DNA of 13,241 nt from an archaeon UBA168 (GTDB taxonomy: Archaea; Thermoproteota; Thermoprotei_A; Marsarchaeales; UBA168). The stretch spans positions 12,960-26,200 of the forward strand of contig DAYW01000049.1 in assembly GCA_002507085.1 (NCBI GenBank), read 5' to 3'. Position numbers and translations under genes: made by a program. Positions 1 to 7,026 of this stretch are shown here, one piece after another. The notes below the pieces were generated by a model that searched no databases, was not told the origin of the DNA, and saw only the letters and a list, made by a program, of their open reading frames with translations. Within the stretch, counting starts at the first letter, position 1, and every line of letters starts with the position of its first letter.

Positions 1-65
1 ACAAGCGTTCCCTGTCCGCCAACCCCGCAAACAACCATGTCAAGCGACTTCTCGGCCATGATCAT
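1..65 (-). CDS. iorB: Indolepyruvate ferredoxin oxidoreductase beta subunit, 5' end only (runs off window)
   Basis: Only the first 21 codons are present; the gene leaves the window at base 1. The peptide reads MIMAEKSLDMVVCGVGGQGT, and GVGGQG is the glycine-rich motif that opens the gamma/beta domain of IorB and related 2-oxoacid:ferredoxin oxidoreductases. The start ATG (65-63) overlaps the iorA stop TGA (64-62) as ATGA, a typical sign of translational coupling; a second in-frame ATG lies at 59-57. By family knowledge IorB pairs with IorA to convert arylpyruvates such as indolepyruvate to aryl-acetyl-CoA, passing electrons to ferredoxin in the cytoplasm. The identity rests on this short motif plus its position directly after iorA. 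Confidence 0.85.
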   Translation of the reverse strand, partial: MIMAEKSLDMVVCGVGGQGTL

Positions 66-1978
66 CGCTTCCTCTCTGTGAGATGTATGGCGTCGAACGG
101 GCAGTCCTGCGCGCACAGGCTGCAGCCCGTGCACTCATCGGGGTTTATGATGACCTTCCTGGTCGAGTAGTCAAAGATAAGGGCAGGGCATCCCGTCTCC
201 AGCACGCAAAGCCTGCACCCAGTGCACTTCTCGGGATCGACCTCGTAAAGGGGCAGCTTTATGCCCTTTCTTCTCGCGTCCCTCTCTATCTGGAGGGCGC
301 ACTCGTGCCTAAAGACAACGACCGAGGGGCCTGGATAGGCTATGGCCTCCTCAAGAGCGGCCTCTGAGTGCTTTATGTCTTCAAGCGGGTCAACCGTTAT
401 GACCTTTTTAACCCCCACCGCCTTGGCGACGTCCTCTACCATTATTGATGGAGAGACCTCGCCCATGGCGTTGATTCCAGTCGATGGACTGGGTTGGTGA
501 CCCGTCATGGCCGTCCACCTGTTATCAAGAACTGCGACGGTTATGTGGGCGTTGTCCATGACGGCATCTATGAGAGCTGGAATCCCGGCGTGGAAGAAGG
601 TCGAATCTCCTATAACCGCTATTATAGCCCCCTTCACGCCCGCCCTCTCAAAGCCGACCGCCATCGAAATGCTTGCCCCCATGGACACGCAAGTGTCAAG
701 AGCCCTAAGGGGAGGGTTCACGCCCTGGTTGTAGCATCCCCTGTCGCCTGCAACAACGCCGCCGTGCTTTCTTATTACCCTCTTTATGGCAAGGTAGCTG
801 GCGGCGTGAGGGCATCCCGCGCACAGGTATGGGTACCTGTTTTCTACGTCGGCCAGCTTCTGCTCGCTTATCTGTGCAGGCGGATCGCTCACGACCGCCT
901 TAGCGGCGCCGACCTCAAAGGCCTTCGTTATCCCCTTGATAATCGAGTCCGTAGTTATCTCCCCGTACCTGGGCATTGTGCCGGTTCCCCTTCCCAAGAT
1001 GAGGGCGTTGATCCCGCTGGACTGAGCAAGGGATCTAAGCTCCACCTCCACTATTGGTTCAACCTCCTCCACGACCAGCACCAGCTTGCGATTAGACATG
1101 AACTCAATGAGCTTGCCCTGGGGCAGGGGATTGGTCATGGCCAGCTTAAAAATCGCTATGTTCTCGGGGTTCGGAAGTTTTGAGACGGCTTCCCTGACAA
1201 ACTGGTAAGTTCCTCCACAAGCCACGACGCCCACGGGGGCGTCGTTACTTCCCTCCACCTTATTGAAGGGGCAGCTTTCCGATACCGACAGTATCTGCTT
1301 CTGAAGCTCTTCGAAGCCCGGCTGCCTCTTCCTCACGTTCGCGGCCACCATCACGTACCTGTCGTCGTTCTTCTTGAAGCTTCCTGGTCCCCTTCTGGGA
1401 GAGATGGGAGACAAGGTAATGGCGGTCCTGGCGTGGGCAAGCCTGTGCGTGAGGCGCACAAAAACGGGAAGGCCAAGCCTTTCAGAAAGCTCAAACGCCC
1501 ATTTGGTGGCGTCCTTTGCCTCCTGAACCGTGGCCGGCTCCACTTCCGGCAACCTGGCCATCCTCGTTATGTAGCGAGTATCACCCGTGTTCTGCGAGCT
1601 GTACGGGTGGGTGTCATCCGCGCTCACTATGACGAACCCGGCATTAACGCCGGTCAGCACAGCAACCATGAGCGGGTCAACCATCCAGTAGGTGCCCAGG
1701 TGCTTTGCTATGGTCATGGCCCTCTTCCCTGCGAGCGCTGCGGCGTAGGCAACTTCAAACGCAACCATCTCGTTCGTGGACCACTCCACGTGAAAGCCGA
1801 ACTTCTTAGCGTGACGGGCAAGCGTTTCCAAAACCTCAGACGACGGCGTTCCTGGATAAGCCGTGGCCACGTCAACGCCAGCCTCTTCAGCTCCTCTAGC
1901 TATCGCTTCATTGCCAAGCGCTATGGCTACTCCTTCAGCTTCTGAATCTAGAGACGAAACCTGCAAGTTAGCATGCAC
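62..1978 (-). CDS. iorA: Indolepyruvate ferredoxin oxidoreductase alpha subunit
   Basis: This is the TPP- and Fe-S-containing subunit that oxidatively decarboxylates aryl-2-oxoacids from aromatic amino acid breakdown, making acyl-CoA and reduced ferredoxin. Numbering from GTG 1978 (638 aa): LGNEAIARGA at about 21-30 and YPGTPSSE at 41-48 mark the N-terminal pyruvate-oxidoreductase domain; CAGCPH at 386-391 and a TPP-binding GDS (457-459) with Asn486 mark the TPP domain; two [4Fe-4S] motifs close the protein, with Cys 585/588/591/597 and 616/619/622/626. An in-frame ATG at 2041 would add 21 residues, but a strong TATA tract (1996-2010) lies inside that extension, and GTG 1978 is 25 nt from its centre, the spacing used by other genes here. 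The GTG start also gives a family-typical N-terminal length. It is followed by iorB with a 4-base overlap. Function is secure; the start is an inference. Confidence 0.93.
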   Translation of the reverse strand: MHANLQVSSLDSEAEGVAIALGNEAIARGAEEAGVDVATAYPGTPSSEVLETLARHAKKFGFHVEWSTNEMVAFEVAYAAALAGKRAMTIAKHLGTYWMVDPLMVAVLTGVNAGFVIVSADDTHPYSSQNTGDTRYITRMARLPEVEPATVQEAKDATKWAFELSERLGLPVFVRLTHRLAHARTAITLSPISPRRGPGSFKKNDDRYVMVAANVRKRQPGFEELQKQILSVSESCPFNKVEGSNDAPVGVVACGGTYQFVREAVSKLPNPENIAIFKLAMTNPLPQGKLIEFMSNRKLVLVVEEVEPIVEVELRSLAQSSGINALILGRGTGTMPRYGEITTDSIIKGITKAFEVGAAKAVVSDPPAQISEQKLADVENRYPYLCAGCPHAASYLAIKRVIRKHGGVVAGDRGCYNQGVNPPLRALDTCVSMGASISMAVGFERAGVKGAIIAVIGDSTFFHAGIPALIDAVMDNAHITVAVLDNRWTAMTGHQPSPSTGINAMGEVSPSIMVEDVAKAVGVKKVITVDPLEDIKHSEAALEEAIAYPGPSVVVFRHECALQIERDARRKGIKLPLYEVDPEKCTGCRLCVLETGCPALIFDYSTRKVIINPDECTGCSLCAQDCPFDAIHLTERKR

Positions 1979-1995
1979 ATGTCCATACTCTACCC

Positions 1996-2010
1996 TAATA
2001 TATATATTAT
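1996..2010 (-). promoter_or_regulatory. TATA box of iorAB, inside the longer ORF
   Basis: On the minus strand this reads TAATATATATATTA, preceded by the purine-rich GGAAAGGAGA, a plausible BRE. Its centre (2003) is 25 nt before GTG 1978, so a leaderless iorAB transcript would start at that codon. Three ATGs at 1986, 1980 and 1974 are out of frame with iorA. Confidence 0.6.
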
Positions 2011-2044
2011 CTCCTTTCCGCAAAATAAGCCGCGTTGACATATT

Positions 2045-3448
2045 TCAACCGCGTATAACGCTAGCGATAAAAAATCGCTGCTGTGCTGTCTTGACCTTTA
2101 GGGAATAAGGCCCATCGACACTTTCGGGCGGGATGTTCACGAAAAGCCCCTCATCGCCTTGCTCAAACGCTACCTGCCCTCTTCCCAGGAGGGCCACGGC
2201 CTCGACCTCGTCCGCCAAGCTGGACCCAAGCGACCTTATGACCACCCTGCTCTTTGGCGCTGAAAGGCCAATGGCGTAAACGCTCTCATCTCTGCTGGTG
2301 AAGCGGAAGTCCCTCTCCGTGTACTTCTGCTCCTTTTCTCTGAACTCCCCCGCTTCAGGTCTCGTGGGTCCCTCGCAGCACCTCGTCCAAGGCCTCGTGA
2401 AGTAGATGGCCTCCCCGTTTCTCTTAAGCCACTGGCCGACCTCTCCAAGCACCCTCTTCTGCTCCTCCGGTATGGTGCCGTCGGGGCGAGGGGCAACGTT
2501 GAGCAGGAGGTTCCCGTTCTTGCTCGCTATGTCGGCCAAGTCGGTTATGATTGAGTAGGAGCTCCTAAGCTTGCAGGCAGTCGTGTAACCCCACGTGTCG
2601 TAGCAGATCGAGGTGTCGGTCTGCCAAGGGAGCTCCCTTATTTTCCCGAGCTTCCCCCTCTCCACGTCAAGCACCGCGGTTCCATCTGGAAAGGCGTTGT
2701 GCTTGTAGTTTATGACAACCTCCTCTCCCCAGCTCTCGGCCTGGTTGTAGTAGAAGGCTGCGAACTCGCGAAGGTAGCGCTCGAATGCGGAGTTCTCTAT
2801 CCACCAGTCGAAGTAGAAGAGGCTTGGCCTGTACTTGACGACCAGCTCCTCTGCCCTCTTGAGCCAGTCCTCCAAAAACTGGTGGTTTGGCTGCGTGCTG
2901 CTCGGCATGGCAGGGCCGTACAGGTCCTGATAGGCGGGGTCGCTGACGTCGCTATCGATCTGCCTTCCTCCCTCGAAGTACCACCAGTGCTCCGCCCTGT
3001 GATAGGAGACCCCGAACTTCAGCCCCCTTCTCCTAACGGCCTCGGAGAGCTCCTTAACGACGTCCCTCTTTGGCCCCATCTTCGCGGCGTTCCAGCGGTT
3101 AACCTCGCTGTCCCATAGAGAGAAGCCGTCGTGGTGCTCCGCAACAAGCACCACGTACCTCGCGCCTGCATCCTCAAAGGTCGATGCCCAATCGTCGGGA
3201 TCCCACCTCTCCGCCGTGAACTTCGGTATGAAGTCCTTGTAGCCGAACTGCTTCTGGGGGCCGTAGGTCTTGAGGTGGTGCTCGTAGGCGGGCTGGCCCT
3301 TGATGTACATGTTCCTGGGATACCACTCGTTGTCGAACGCGGGGACCGAGTAAATGCCCCAGTGAATAAATATGCCGAACTTGGCGTCCCTAAACCAATC
3401 TGGAACGGAGTAATTTGCAAGAGAAGCCCAATCCGATTTGTATTTCAT
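2045..3448 (-). CDS. Glycoside hydrolase family 29 alpha-L-fucosidase
   Basis: GH29 enzymes release L-fucose from the non-reducing ends of glycans by a retaining mechanism. The 467-aa protein starts close to the family signature FGIFIHWGIYSVP (24-36), followed by EWYPRNMY (41-48), the HHDGF loop (105-109) and LFYFDWW (210-216), in which Asp214 is the probable nucleophile by its position after the beta strand. LLLNVAPRPDG further on is also typical. There is no signal peptide, so it should act in the cytoplasm on imported oligosaccharides. In Saccharolobus solfataricus the fucosidase gene is split and needs a programmed -1 frameshift; here the frame is open throughout. ATG 3448 sits 22-23 nt from a TATA box, supporting this start. 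The gene ends 4 bp before the longest iorA ORF, but iorA appears to have its own promoter. Linkage specificity cannot be inferred. Confidence 0.92.
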   Translation of the reverse strand: MKYKSDWASLANYSVPDWFRDAKFGIFIHWGIYSVPAFDNEWYPRNMYIKGQPAYEHHLKTYGPQKQFGYKDFIPKFTAERWDPDDWASTFEDAGARYVVLVAEHHDGFSLWDSEVNRWNAAKMGPKRDVVKELSEAVRRRGLKFGVSYHRAEHWWYFEGGRQIDSDVSDPAYQDLYGPAMPSSTQPNHQFLEDWLKRAEELVVKYRPSLFYFDWWIENSAFERYLREFAAFYYNQAESWGEEVVINYKHNAFPDGTAVLDVERGKLGKIRELPWQTDTSICYDTWGYTTACKLRSSYSIITDLADIASKNGNLLLNVAPRPDGTIPEEQKRVLGEVGQWLKRNGEAIYFTRPWTRCCEGPTRPEAGEFREKEQKYTERDFRFTSRDESVYAIGLSAPKSRVVIRSLGSSLADEVEAVALLGRGQVAFEQGDEGLFVNIPPESVDGPYSLKVKTAQQRFFIASVIRG

Positions 3449-3466
3449 AGTTTAGTAGCGCATTGA

Positions 3467-3474
3467 CTTATAAC
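3467..3474 (-). promoter_or_regulatory. TATA box of the fucosidase gene
   Basis: Minus strand GTTATAAG, preceded by CAAAGG. Its centre is 22.5 nt before ATG 3448, which fits a leaderless transcript. Confidence 0.65.
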
Positions 3475-3486
3475 CCTTTGAGCAGG

Positions 3487-3494
3487 CTTTTAAC
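3487..3494 (+). promoter_or_regulatory. Candidate TATA box for the hydroxyacid dehydrogenase gene
   Basis: Plus strand CTTTTAAC, the best A/T-rich box in the 212 bp between the divergent fucosidase and dehydrogenase genes. It predicts transcription from about 3513-3517, leaving a leader of roughly 145 nt before ATG 3661. No start codon sits at leaderless distance, so this assignment is weaker than the others in the window. Confidence 0.35.
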
Positions 3495-3502
3495 CGAGAA
3501 CG

Positions 3503-3516
3503 CGTAAGTCCTTACG
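3503..3516. repeat. Palindrome in the fucosidase/dehydrogenase divergent region
   Basis: CGTAAG-TC-CTTACG is a perfect 6-bp inverted repeat with a 2-bp centre. It lies 9 bp after the candidate plus-strand TATA box, covering the predicted transcription start, and about 30 bp upstream of the fucosidase TATA box. A dimeric repressor bound here could block the dehydrogenase promoter; this role is inferred from position only. Confidence 0.45.
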
Positions 3517-3660
3517 AAGCGATTTGAAATCAGCGCTGCTTTTCCCGAGCCGTGAGCTCTTTTGCGCTCCGCCTCCCAACAAGTTCATCTCTTCTCCCTC
3601 GTCAACGCGCACCTCAAATCCCGAATCGCCGGCGAAACGCCCTTCAAACGTGCACCCACC

Positions 3661-4767
3661 ATGCCGAAGCTCAAGATTTTGATAACGGATTCAGACCCTG
3701 ATGTCGAGGACTACTTCGCGAAGAACGCGGCCGACCTCTCACCCACGTTCATGCGCGGGCCTTTAACTGAAGAAAATGCAGCTGAGGCACGGAATGCAGA
3801 CGTGGTCTGCGTCGACATAACGACCAGGCTTACCGCCTCGCTTCTTCGCGAGCTCCCCAACCTCAAGTTCATATGCACCCGCTCCACGGGATACGACCAC
3901 ATAGACGTCCAGGAGGCCGAGAGGAGGGGGATAACGGTATCAAACGTGGTCGGCTACGGCACCCTTCCCGTCCCCGAGCACACCTTTGCCCTCCTCCTTG
4001 CCCTCGTGAGGAAGGTCAAGGAGGCCGACAGGAGGGTGAGGGAGGGGAACTTCGACTACCACGGCCTCATGGGCACTCAGGTTTGCGGGAAGACGTTCGG
4101 GGTCTTGGGAACGGGGGCCATAGGCTCGAGGGTTGCCGAGATAGCCCTTGCCATGGGCGCGAGGGTCCTCGCGTACGACGTGGTTAAGAACGCCTCGCTG
4201 GAGGCAAGGGGCGTCTCCTACGCCTCCCTTGAGGAAGTCCTCAGGGAGAGCGACTTCATATCGGTGAACCTCCCCCTGCTTCCCTCAACCAGGCACCTGC
4301 TCAACGCCGAGAGGCTCGCGCTCGTGAAGAATGGGGCCTTCCTCGTCAACACTGGAAGGGGAGGGGTTGTGGACGAGGAGGCGCTCGCGAAGGCGCTCAA
4401 GGAGGGAAGGATGGCCGGGGCGGGGCTTGACGTCTTCGAGGAGGAGCCCCCAAAGGGGGCGCTGCTTGAGCTCGATAACGTCCTCCTCTCCCCTCACGTG
4501 GGATGGTACACCGACGCGGGCCTCGCGGAGATAATGAGGCAGACCGTGGAGAACGTGAGGGCCTTCGTGGCCGGAAAGCCGGTTAGGGTTGTGAGGAGCG
4601 GGAAGCGAGGAGCGCAAGCGGGAGATATGATGATACCACGTAGTTTGGCTCATCTACCGCCTCGCTTATGCTCAACCTACCGGCCACGCTGTGAAGAACG
4701 TAAGCCTCTTCTTCTTTCAGCCCATAAACTGCGGCGAAGCGAATCAGGCTCTCCAGAGACCTCCTGA
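3661..4767 (+). CDS. D-isomer-specific 2-hydroxyacid dehydrogenase with antisense C-terminal tail
   Basis: This NAD(P)-dependent enzyme interconverts a 2-oxoacid and a D-2-hydroxyacid; the substrate (lactate, glyoxylate/hydroxypyruvate or phosphoglycerate type) is not clear. From ATG 3661 (368 aa) it shows the Rossmann motif GVLGTGAIGSR (147-157; Gly150, 152, 155) with acidic Asp173, which suggests NAD preference, and the catalytic triad Arg233 (NTGRGG), Glu262 (FEEEPP) and His279 (SPHVGW). The frame stays open upstream to TTG 3562, but those 33 residues look unlike the family, whose N-terminus begins near KLKILITD. Family homology ends at about residue 311 (GKPVRVV). The remaining ~57 residues are basic, Ser/Arg-rich and lie antisense to the formamidase gene. 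Third positions are strongly G/C-rich, more so than in most neighbours. No Shine-Dalgarno or close TATA box supports 3661. Confidence 0.9.
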   Translation: MPKLKILITDSDPDVEDYFAKNAADLSPTFMRGPLTEENAAEARNADVVCVDITTRLTASLLRELPNLKFICTRSTGYDHIDVQEAERRGITVSNVVGYGTLPVPEHTFALLLALVRKVKEADRRVREGNFDYHGLMGTQVCGKTFGVLGTGAIGSRVAEIALAMGARVLAYDVVKNASLEARGVSYASLEEVLRESDFISVNLPLLPSTRHLLNAERLALVKNGAFLVNTGRGGVVDEEALAKALKEGRMAGAGLDVFEEEPPKGALLELDNVLLSPHVGWYTDAGLAEIMRQTVENVRAFVAGKPVRVVRSGKRGAQAGDMMIPRSLAHLPPRLCSTYRPRCEERKPLLLSAHKLRRSESGSPETS

Positions 4768-5521
4768 GGGCATCCCTTATGTCGCAGGATATGCCCATTG
4801 CAACTAGGCTGGGACCTATTGCAGGCTCTTCCGGGACCACTGCAAGAGGGGCGCTGAGCTTCAAGTCACGGCGTATCTTTACCGCAACACGGACCTCGGC
4901 GCTTGTCTCTATTGCCGTGCCGCACACCTCTCCTTCCCCCTGAGATGCGTGAGGGTCGCTGAAGGACAGCAGCGCGCCGTCGACGTTAACAGGAAGAAGG
5001 AGCCTGCTACCAGCCACGAGAAGCGGGTTGTCCATGTTACCGCCGAAGCTCTGCGGCGGAATCATGGGATACTCGTAATCAGAGGGAGCGGTGCCGACAA
5101 CGCCCAAAAAAGGCCTTAGGGGAACCCTTATTCCCTTCAAGAAGTCGGACCTGCTGGTTGCATAGCCATTGTCCAAATCCCATATGATGAGCCTGTTCGA
5201 GAAAACGCCCTTCAGCACGCCAAAATCGCTCATTATGGCCGTCCATCCCCACGCTGCCGTGCTTATCTCCCTTATCTCAACCTCAAGCACGTCTCCCTTT
5301 TTCGCGCCCCTAACGTAAATGGGGCCGAGGGCGCCATCGAACTTGCTCTCGTCGATCTTGGCCATGTCCTCGGTGGTCCAATTCTCCCTTATCTGCCCTC
5401 CCGATGAATCAGGAATTGCCAGCCTGAACTCCTGCTCTGGGTCAACCTCTGCAATCGGTTCAAGCTTTTTAGACCACCTGTAGTGCAACGACCCCGGCCT
5501 GTTGCCGTCTATAATCAACAC
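4583..5521 (-). CDS. Acetamidase/formamidase family protein
   Basis: FmdA/AmdA-family amidohydrolases release ammonia from formamide, acetamide or related small amides. The 312-aa protein carries GPIYVRGAKKGDVLEVEI (66-83), FGGNMDN (159-165), the probable metal-site segment SDPHASQGEGE (188-198) followed by CGTAIE, and the C-terminal SEAVDEPNYVVSSYLPLAL (286-304), which is where the family normally ends. So its 3' end is genuine even though it overlaps the convergent dehydrogenase ORF by 185 bp. The start is GTG 5521, 25.5 nt from a TATA-like box; no ATG is nearby. It lies downstream of the MFS gene on the same strand, but a strong terminator separates them, so they are probably not one operon. 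The real substrate is unknown. Confidence 0.9.
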   Translation of the reverse strand: MLIIDGNRPGSLHYRWSKKLEPIAEVDPEQEFRLAIPDSSGGQIRENWTTEDMAKIDESKFDGALGPIYVRGAKKGDVLEVEIREISTAAWGWTAIMSDFGVLKGVFSNRLIIWDLDNGYATSRSDFLKGIRVPLRPFLGVVGTAPSDYEYPMIPPQSFGGNMDNPLLVAGSRLLLPVNVDGALLSFSDPHASQGEGEVCGTAIETSAEVRVAVKIRRDLKLSAPLAVVPEEPAIGPSLVAMGISCDIRDALRRSLESLIRFAAVYGLKEEEAYVLHSVAGRLSISEAVDEPNYVVSSYLPLALLASRSSQP

Positions 5522-5542
5522 TCTATGCCAATTGCGCGCGGA

Positions 5543-5550
5543 TAGTTATG
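5543..5550 (-). promoter_or_regulatory. TATA-like box of the formamidase gene
   Basis: Minus strand CATAACTA, centred 25.5 nt before the GTG start at 5521. It is less A/T-rich than the other boxes, but the spacing matches. Confidence 0.45.
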
Positions 5551-5591
5551 CGTTTCGCGGCACTTCTCGTCAAATGCTTGCAGATTTCCGC

Positions 5592-5629
5592 AAAAAAAGA
5601 AAAACCCGGATCAGCGTTCGTAATCCGGG
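5592..5629 (-). terminator. Hairpin plus oligo-T terminator of the MFS gene
   Basis: On the minus strand CCCGGAT (5629-5623) and ATCCGGG (5611-5605) form a perfect 7-bp stem with an 11-nt loop. It is followed at once by TTTTTCTTTTTTT minus the first base of the hairpin edge, i.e. a T-rich run over 5604-5592. The MFS stop codon TGA (5613-5611) lies at the end of the loop and the first base of the 3' arm. Archaeal polymerase needs only the T-run; the hairpin gives it the form of a bacterial intrinsic terminator. Confidence 0.75.
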
Positions 5630-6861
5630 CTCACGTTTTTCGTTTCGAAACCCTTTACCGTCCATAGTCCGGCGCCGATCACTCCTATTCCCCAAAGCAC
5701 AACGTTGTACATAACGTACTGGAACAGGCCGAGGTTGCTGGTGAAGTACACGGAAAGCTCGTACGCAACTATTGGAAATATCCTTATCAAGCCTATGGCC
5801 GTGCCCCTGAGCTTAGTTGGGAATGACTCGGGCTCCAGCGTTACTCTTGCGGCCCACGCGAACTCGCTCATAACCATGTTCAAGAAGAGCAGCGGGAAGA
5901 ACCCGAGGGGATGAGTAAGGCGGGCGGACATGATCGCTATGGCTATGGTGCTCAGGAAGCCGGCAAGGAAGGTCCAAAGGGCGAAAAACCTCCTGGAGAA
6001 GGCGTTGATCGTGTAAGCGGCTATGACGCCGCCAACTGTTGCACCAAGGTTCGAGTACAGTATTATCTCCTCATCGAAGGTGACCGATTTAAACTCATAA
6101 GGACCTATAACGAATGACATCAGCCCATAGGTAAGGTACTGGGAAATGCCCATGAGGGCCAGCGCGATCACCGGAATTAAGTACCCAGGGTGCTTCATGC
6201 TGACGCCCTCGTTCGCTATGTTGAGCCTTGAGCGCTCCCTTTCGGCCTCATCGGTACGGCCCTTTTCCTTTAGCCACCTGTATGACTCGGGCATACTCAA
6301 TCTCGCAACGGCCAGCACCACGAGTATGGCAATCCCCGTGCCAAGTATCACGTAGGCCGTACCTGATGAGGGCATCACCAGAAGCAGGCCCGATATAAAC
6401 GCCGCGCCGACGTTGCTGAAGTTCGTGGAAAACGTGAGGAAGAAAGCTCTATTGTCCGTCGAAAAGTTCTCCGTTATGAGGGAAAGCGACGGAGGTTCCT
6501 CTCCGCCGATGCCGTACTCTGAGAGGGCCAATCCAACGAGCAAGCCAAGGAAGCTGGCAACGTACGTTGACAGAACTATGAGAATGATGCCAACTCCGTA
6601 GGAAAGCATTGTGAGCATGAACATCGTTTTCCTTCCAAGCCTATCGCTCATGGCGCCAATCGTGGAGTCCCCAAGCAAAAGGAAAAGTGGGCCCACAAGC
6701 AGGACAGTTACCTTGAGGGAAGGCGGCAGAACGTGGACAAGCTTTCCAGAGGCCGCCAGAGGGCCAATGGAGGCAATGACGCCCCAAAGGAACATGCTGG
6801 TCGCCGTGCTCAGCAATATGGAGTACTGCGCCGGGCTAAGGGACCACTTGCTTCTCCGCAT
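5611..6861 (-). CDS. MFS transporter under TPP riboswitch control (probable thiamine or precursor importer)
   Basis: A 416-aa major facilitator protein with about 12 hydrophobic segments and the loop 2-3 signature GAMSDRLGRK (69-78). A charged cytoplasmic loop with RTDEAERERSRLN divides the two halves. The start is ATG 6861: it has GGAG 10 nt upstream and gives an N-terminus of MRRSKWSLSPAQYS directly before the first membrane helix. A longer frame reaches ATG 6927, but that codon lies in the P1 helix of a TPP riboswitch, so the longer protein is very unlikely. The riboswitch in the leader is the main clue to substrate: TPP-sensing elements normally control thiamine synthesis or uptake, and MFS carriers behind THI elements have been described in Thermoplasma-type archaea (ThiT1/ThiT2). 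Substrate is thus inferred as thiamine, its phosphates or a pyrimidine precursor. The fold alone would not distinguish a sugar or metabolite carrier. Confidence 0.88.
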   Translation of the reverse strand: MRRSKWSLSPAQYSILLSTATSMFLWGVIASIGPLAASGKLVHVLPPSLKVTVLLVGPLFLLLGDSTIGAMSDRLGRKTMFMLTMLSYGVGIILIVLSTYVASFLGLLVGLALSEYGIGGEEPPSLSLITENFSTDNRAFFLTFSTNFSNVGAAFISGLLLVMPSSGTAYVILGTGIAILVVLAVARLSMPESYRWLKEKGRTDEAERERSRLNIANEGVSMKHPGYLIPVIALALMGISQYLTYGLMSFVIGPYEFKSVTFDEEIILYSNLGATVGGVIAAYTINAFSRRFFALWTFLAGFLSTIAIAIMSARLTHPLGFFPLLFLNMVMSEFAWAARVTLEPESFPTKLRGTAIGLIRIFPIVAYELSVYFTSNLGLFQYVMYNVVLWGIGVIGAGLWTVKGFETKNVSPDYER

Positions 6862-6871
6862 TTTTGTTTTT

Positions 6872-6885
6872 CTCCGAGGCAGGAG
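6872..6885 (-). promoter_or_regulatory. Shine-Dalgarno of the MFS gene inside a short hairpin
   Basis: GGAG (6875-6872) lies 10 nt before ATG 6861, one of the few Shine-Dalgarno sequences in this window. The upstream CTCC (6885-6882) can pair with it across the 6-nt loop TGCCTC, hiding the site. This fits translational control by the upstream riboswitch. Confidence 0.5.
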
Positions 6886-6921
6886 GACCCAAGAGCCTGA
6901 TCCAAGCCAACCCTGATATCT

Positions 6922-7005
6922 GGCCATTCCCTACGCTGGTATTGTCCAGTTCAGGTTCAAGGGGTTGGTCCATCGGACCTCTCAGCCTTAAGGCACCCCC
7001 TGGCC
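6922..7005 (-). promoter_or_regulatory. TPP riboswitch (THI element)
   Basis: This 84-nt aptamer is read 7005 to 6922. P1 is GGCCA (7005-7001) with TGGCC (6926-6922). Then come GGGGGTGC, a small P3 (GCC-TTAA-GGC), the invariant CTGAGA (6985-6980) that binds the pyrimidine ring, an optional hairpin GGTCC-GAT-GGACC, ACCCC closing P2, TTGAACCTGA, and CTGG-ACAATA-CCAG followed by GCGTAGGGAA, the pyrophosphate-sensing arm. All universally conserved blocks of the Rfam TPP family are present. The TATA box at 7027-7034 places the transcription start at the first base of P1. The leader between the aptamer and ATG 6861 is about 60 nt and holds GGGTTGG (6913-6907), perfectly complementary to CCAACCC (6968-6962) inside the aptamer, so P2 and a leader helix compete. 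High TPP should reduce transporter expression by family precedent. Confidence 0.95.
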
Positions 7006-7026
7006 TCAAGGTTACTAAAAAGGGCC

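Noticed and set aside
494..1183. 229-codon plus-strand open frame opposite iorA
   Set aside because: It lies fully antisense to iorA, which has clear TPP and domain motifs; the predicted peptide shows no recognisable family pattern.
3562..3660. 33-residue N-terminal extension of the dehydrogenase from TTG 3562
   Set aside because: It lacks similarity to the family N-terminus and no TATA box lies at the expected distance from 3562.
6862..6927. N-terminal extension of the MFS protein from ATG 6927
   Set aside because: The codon lies in the 3' strand of riboswitch P1 and the extension covers the Shine-Dalgarno; ATG 6861 is better placed.
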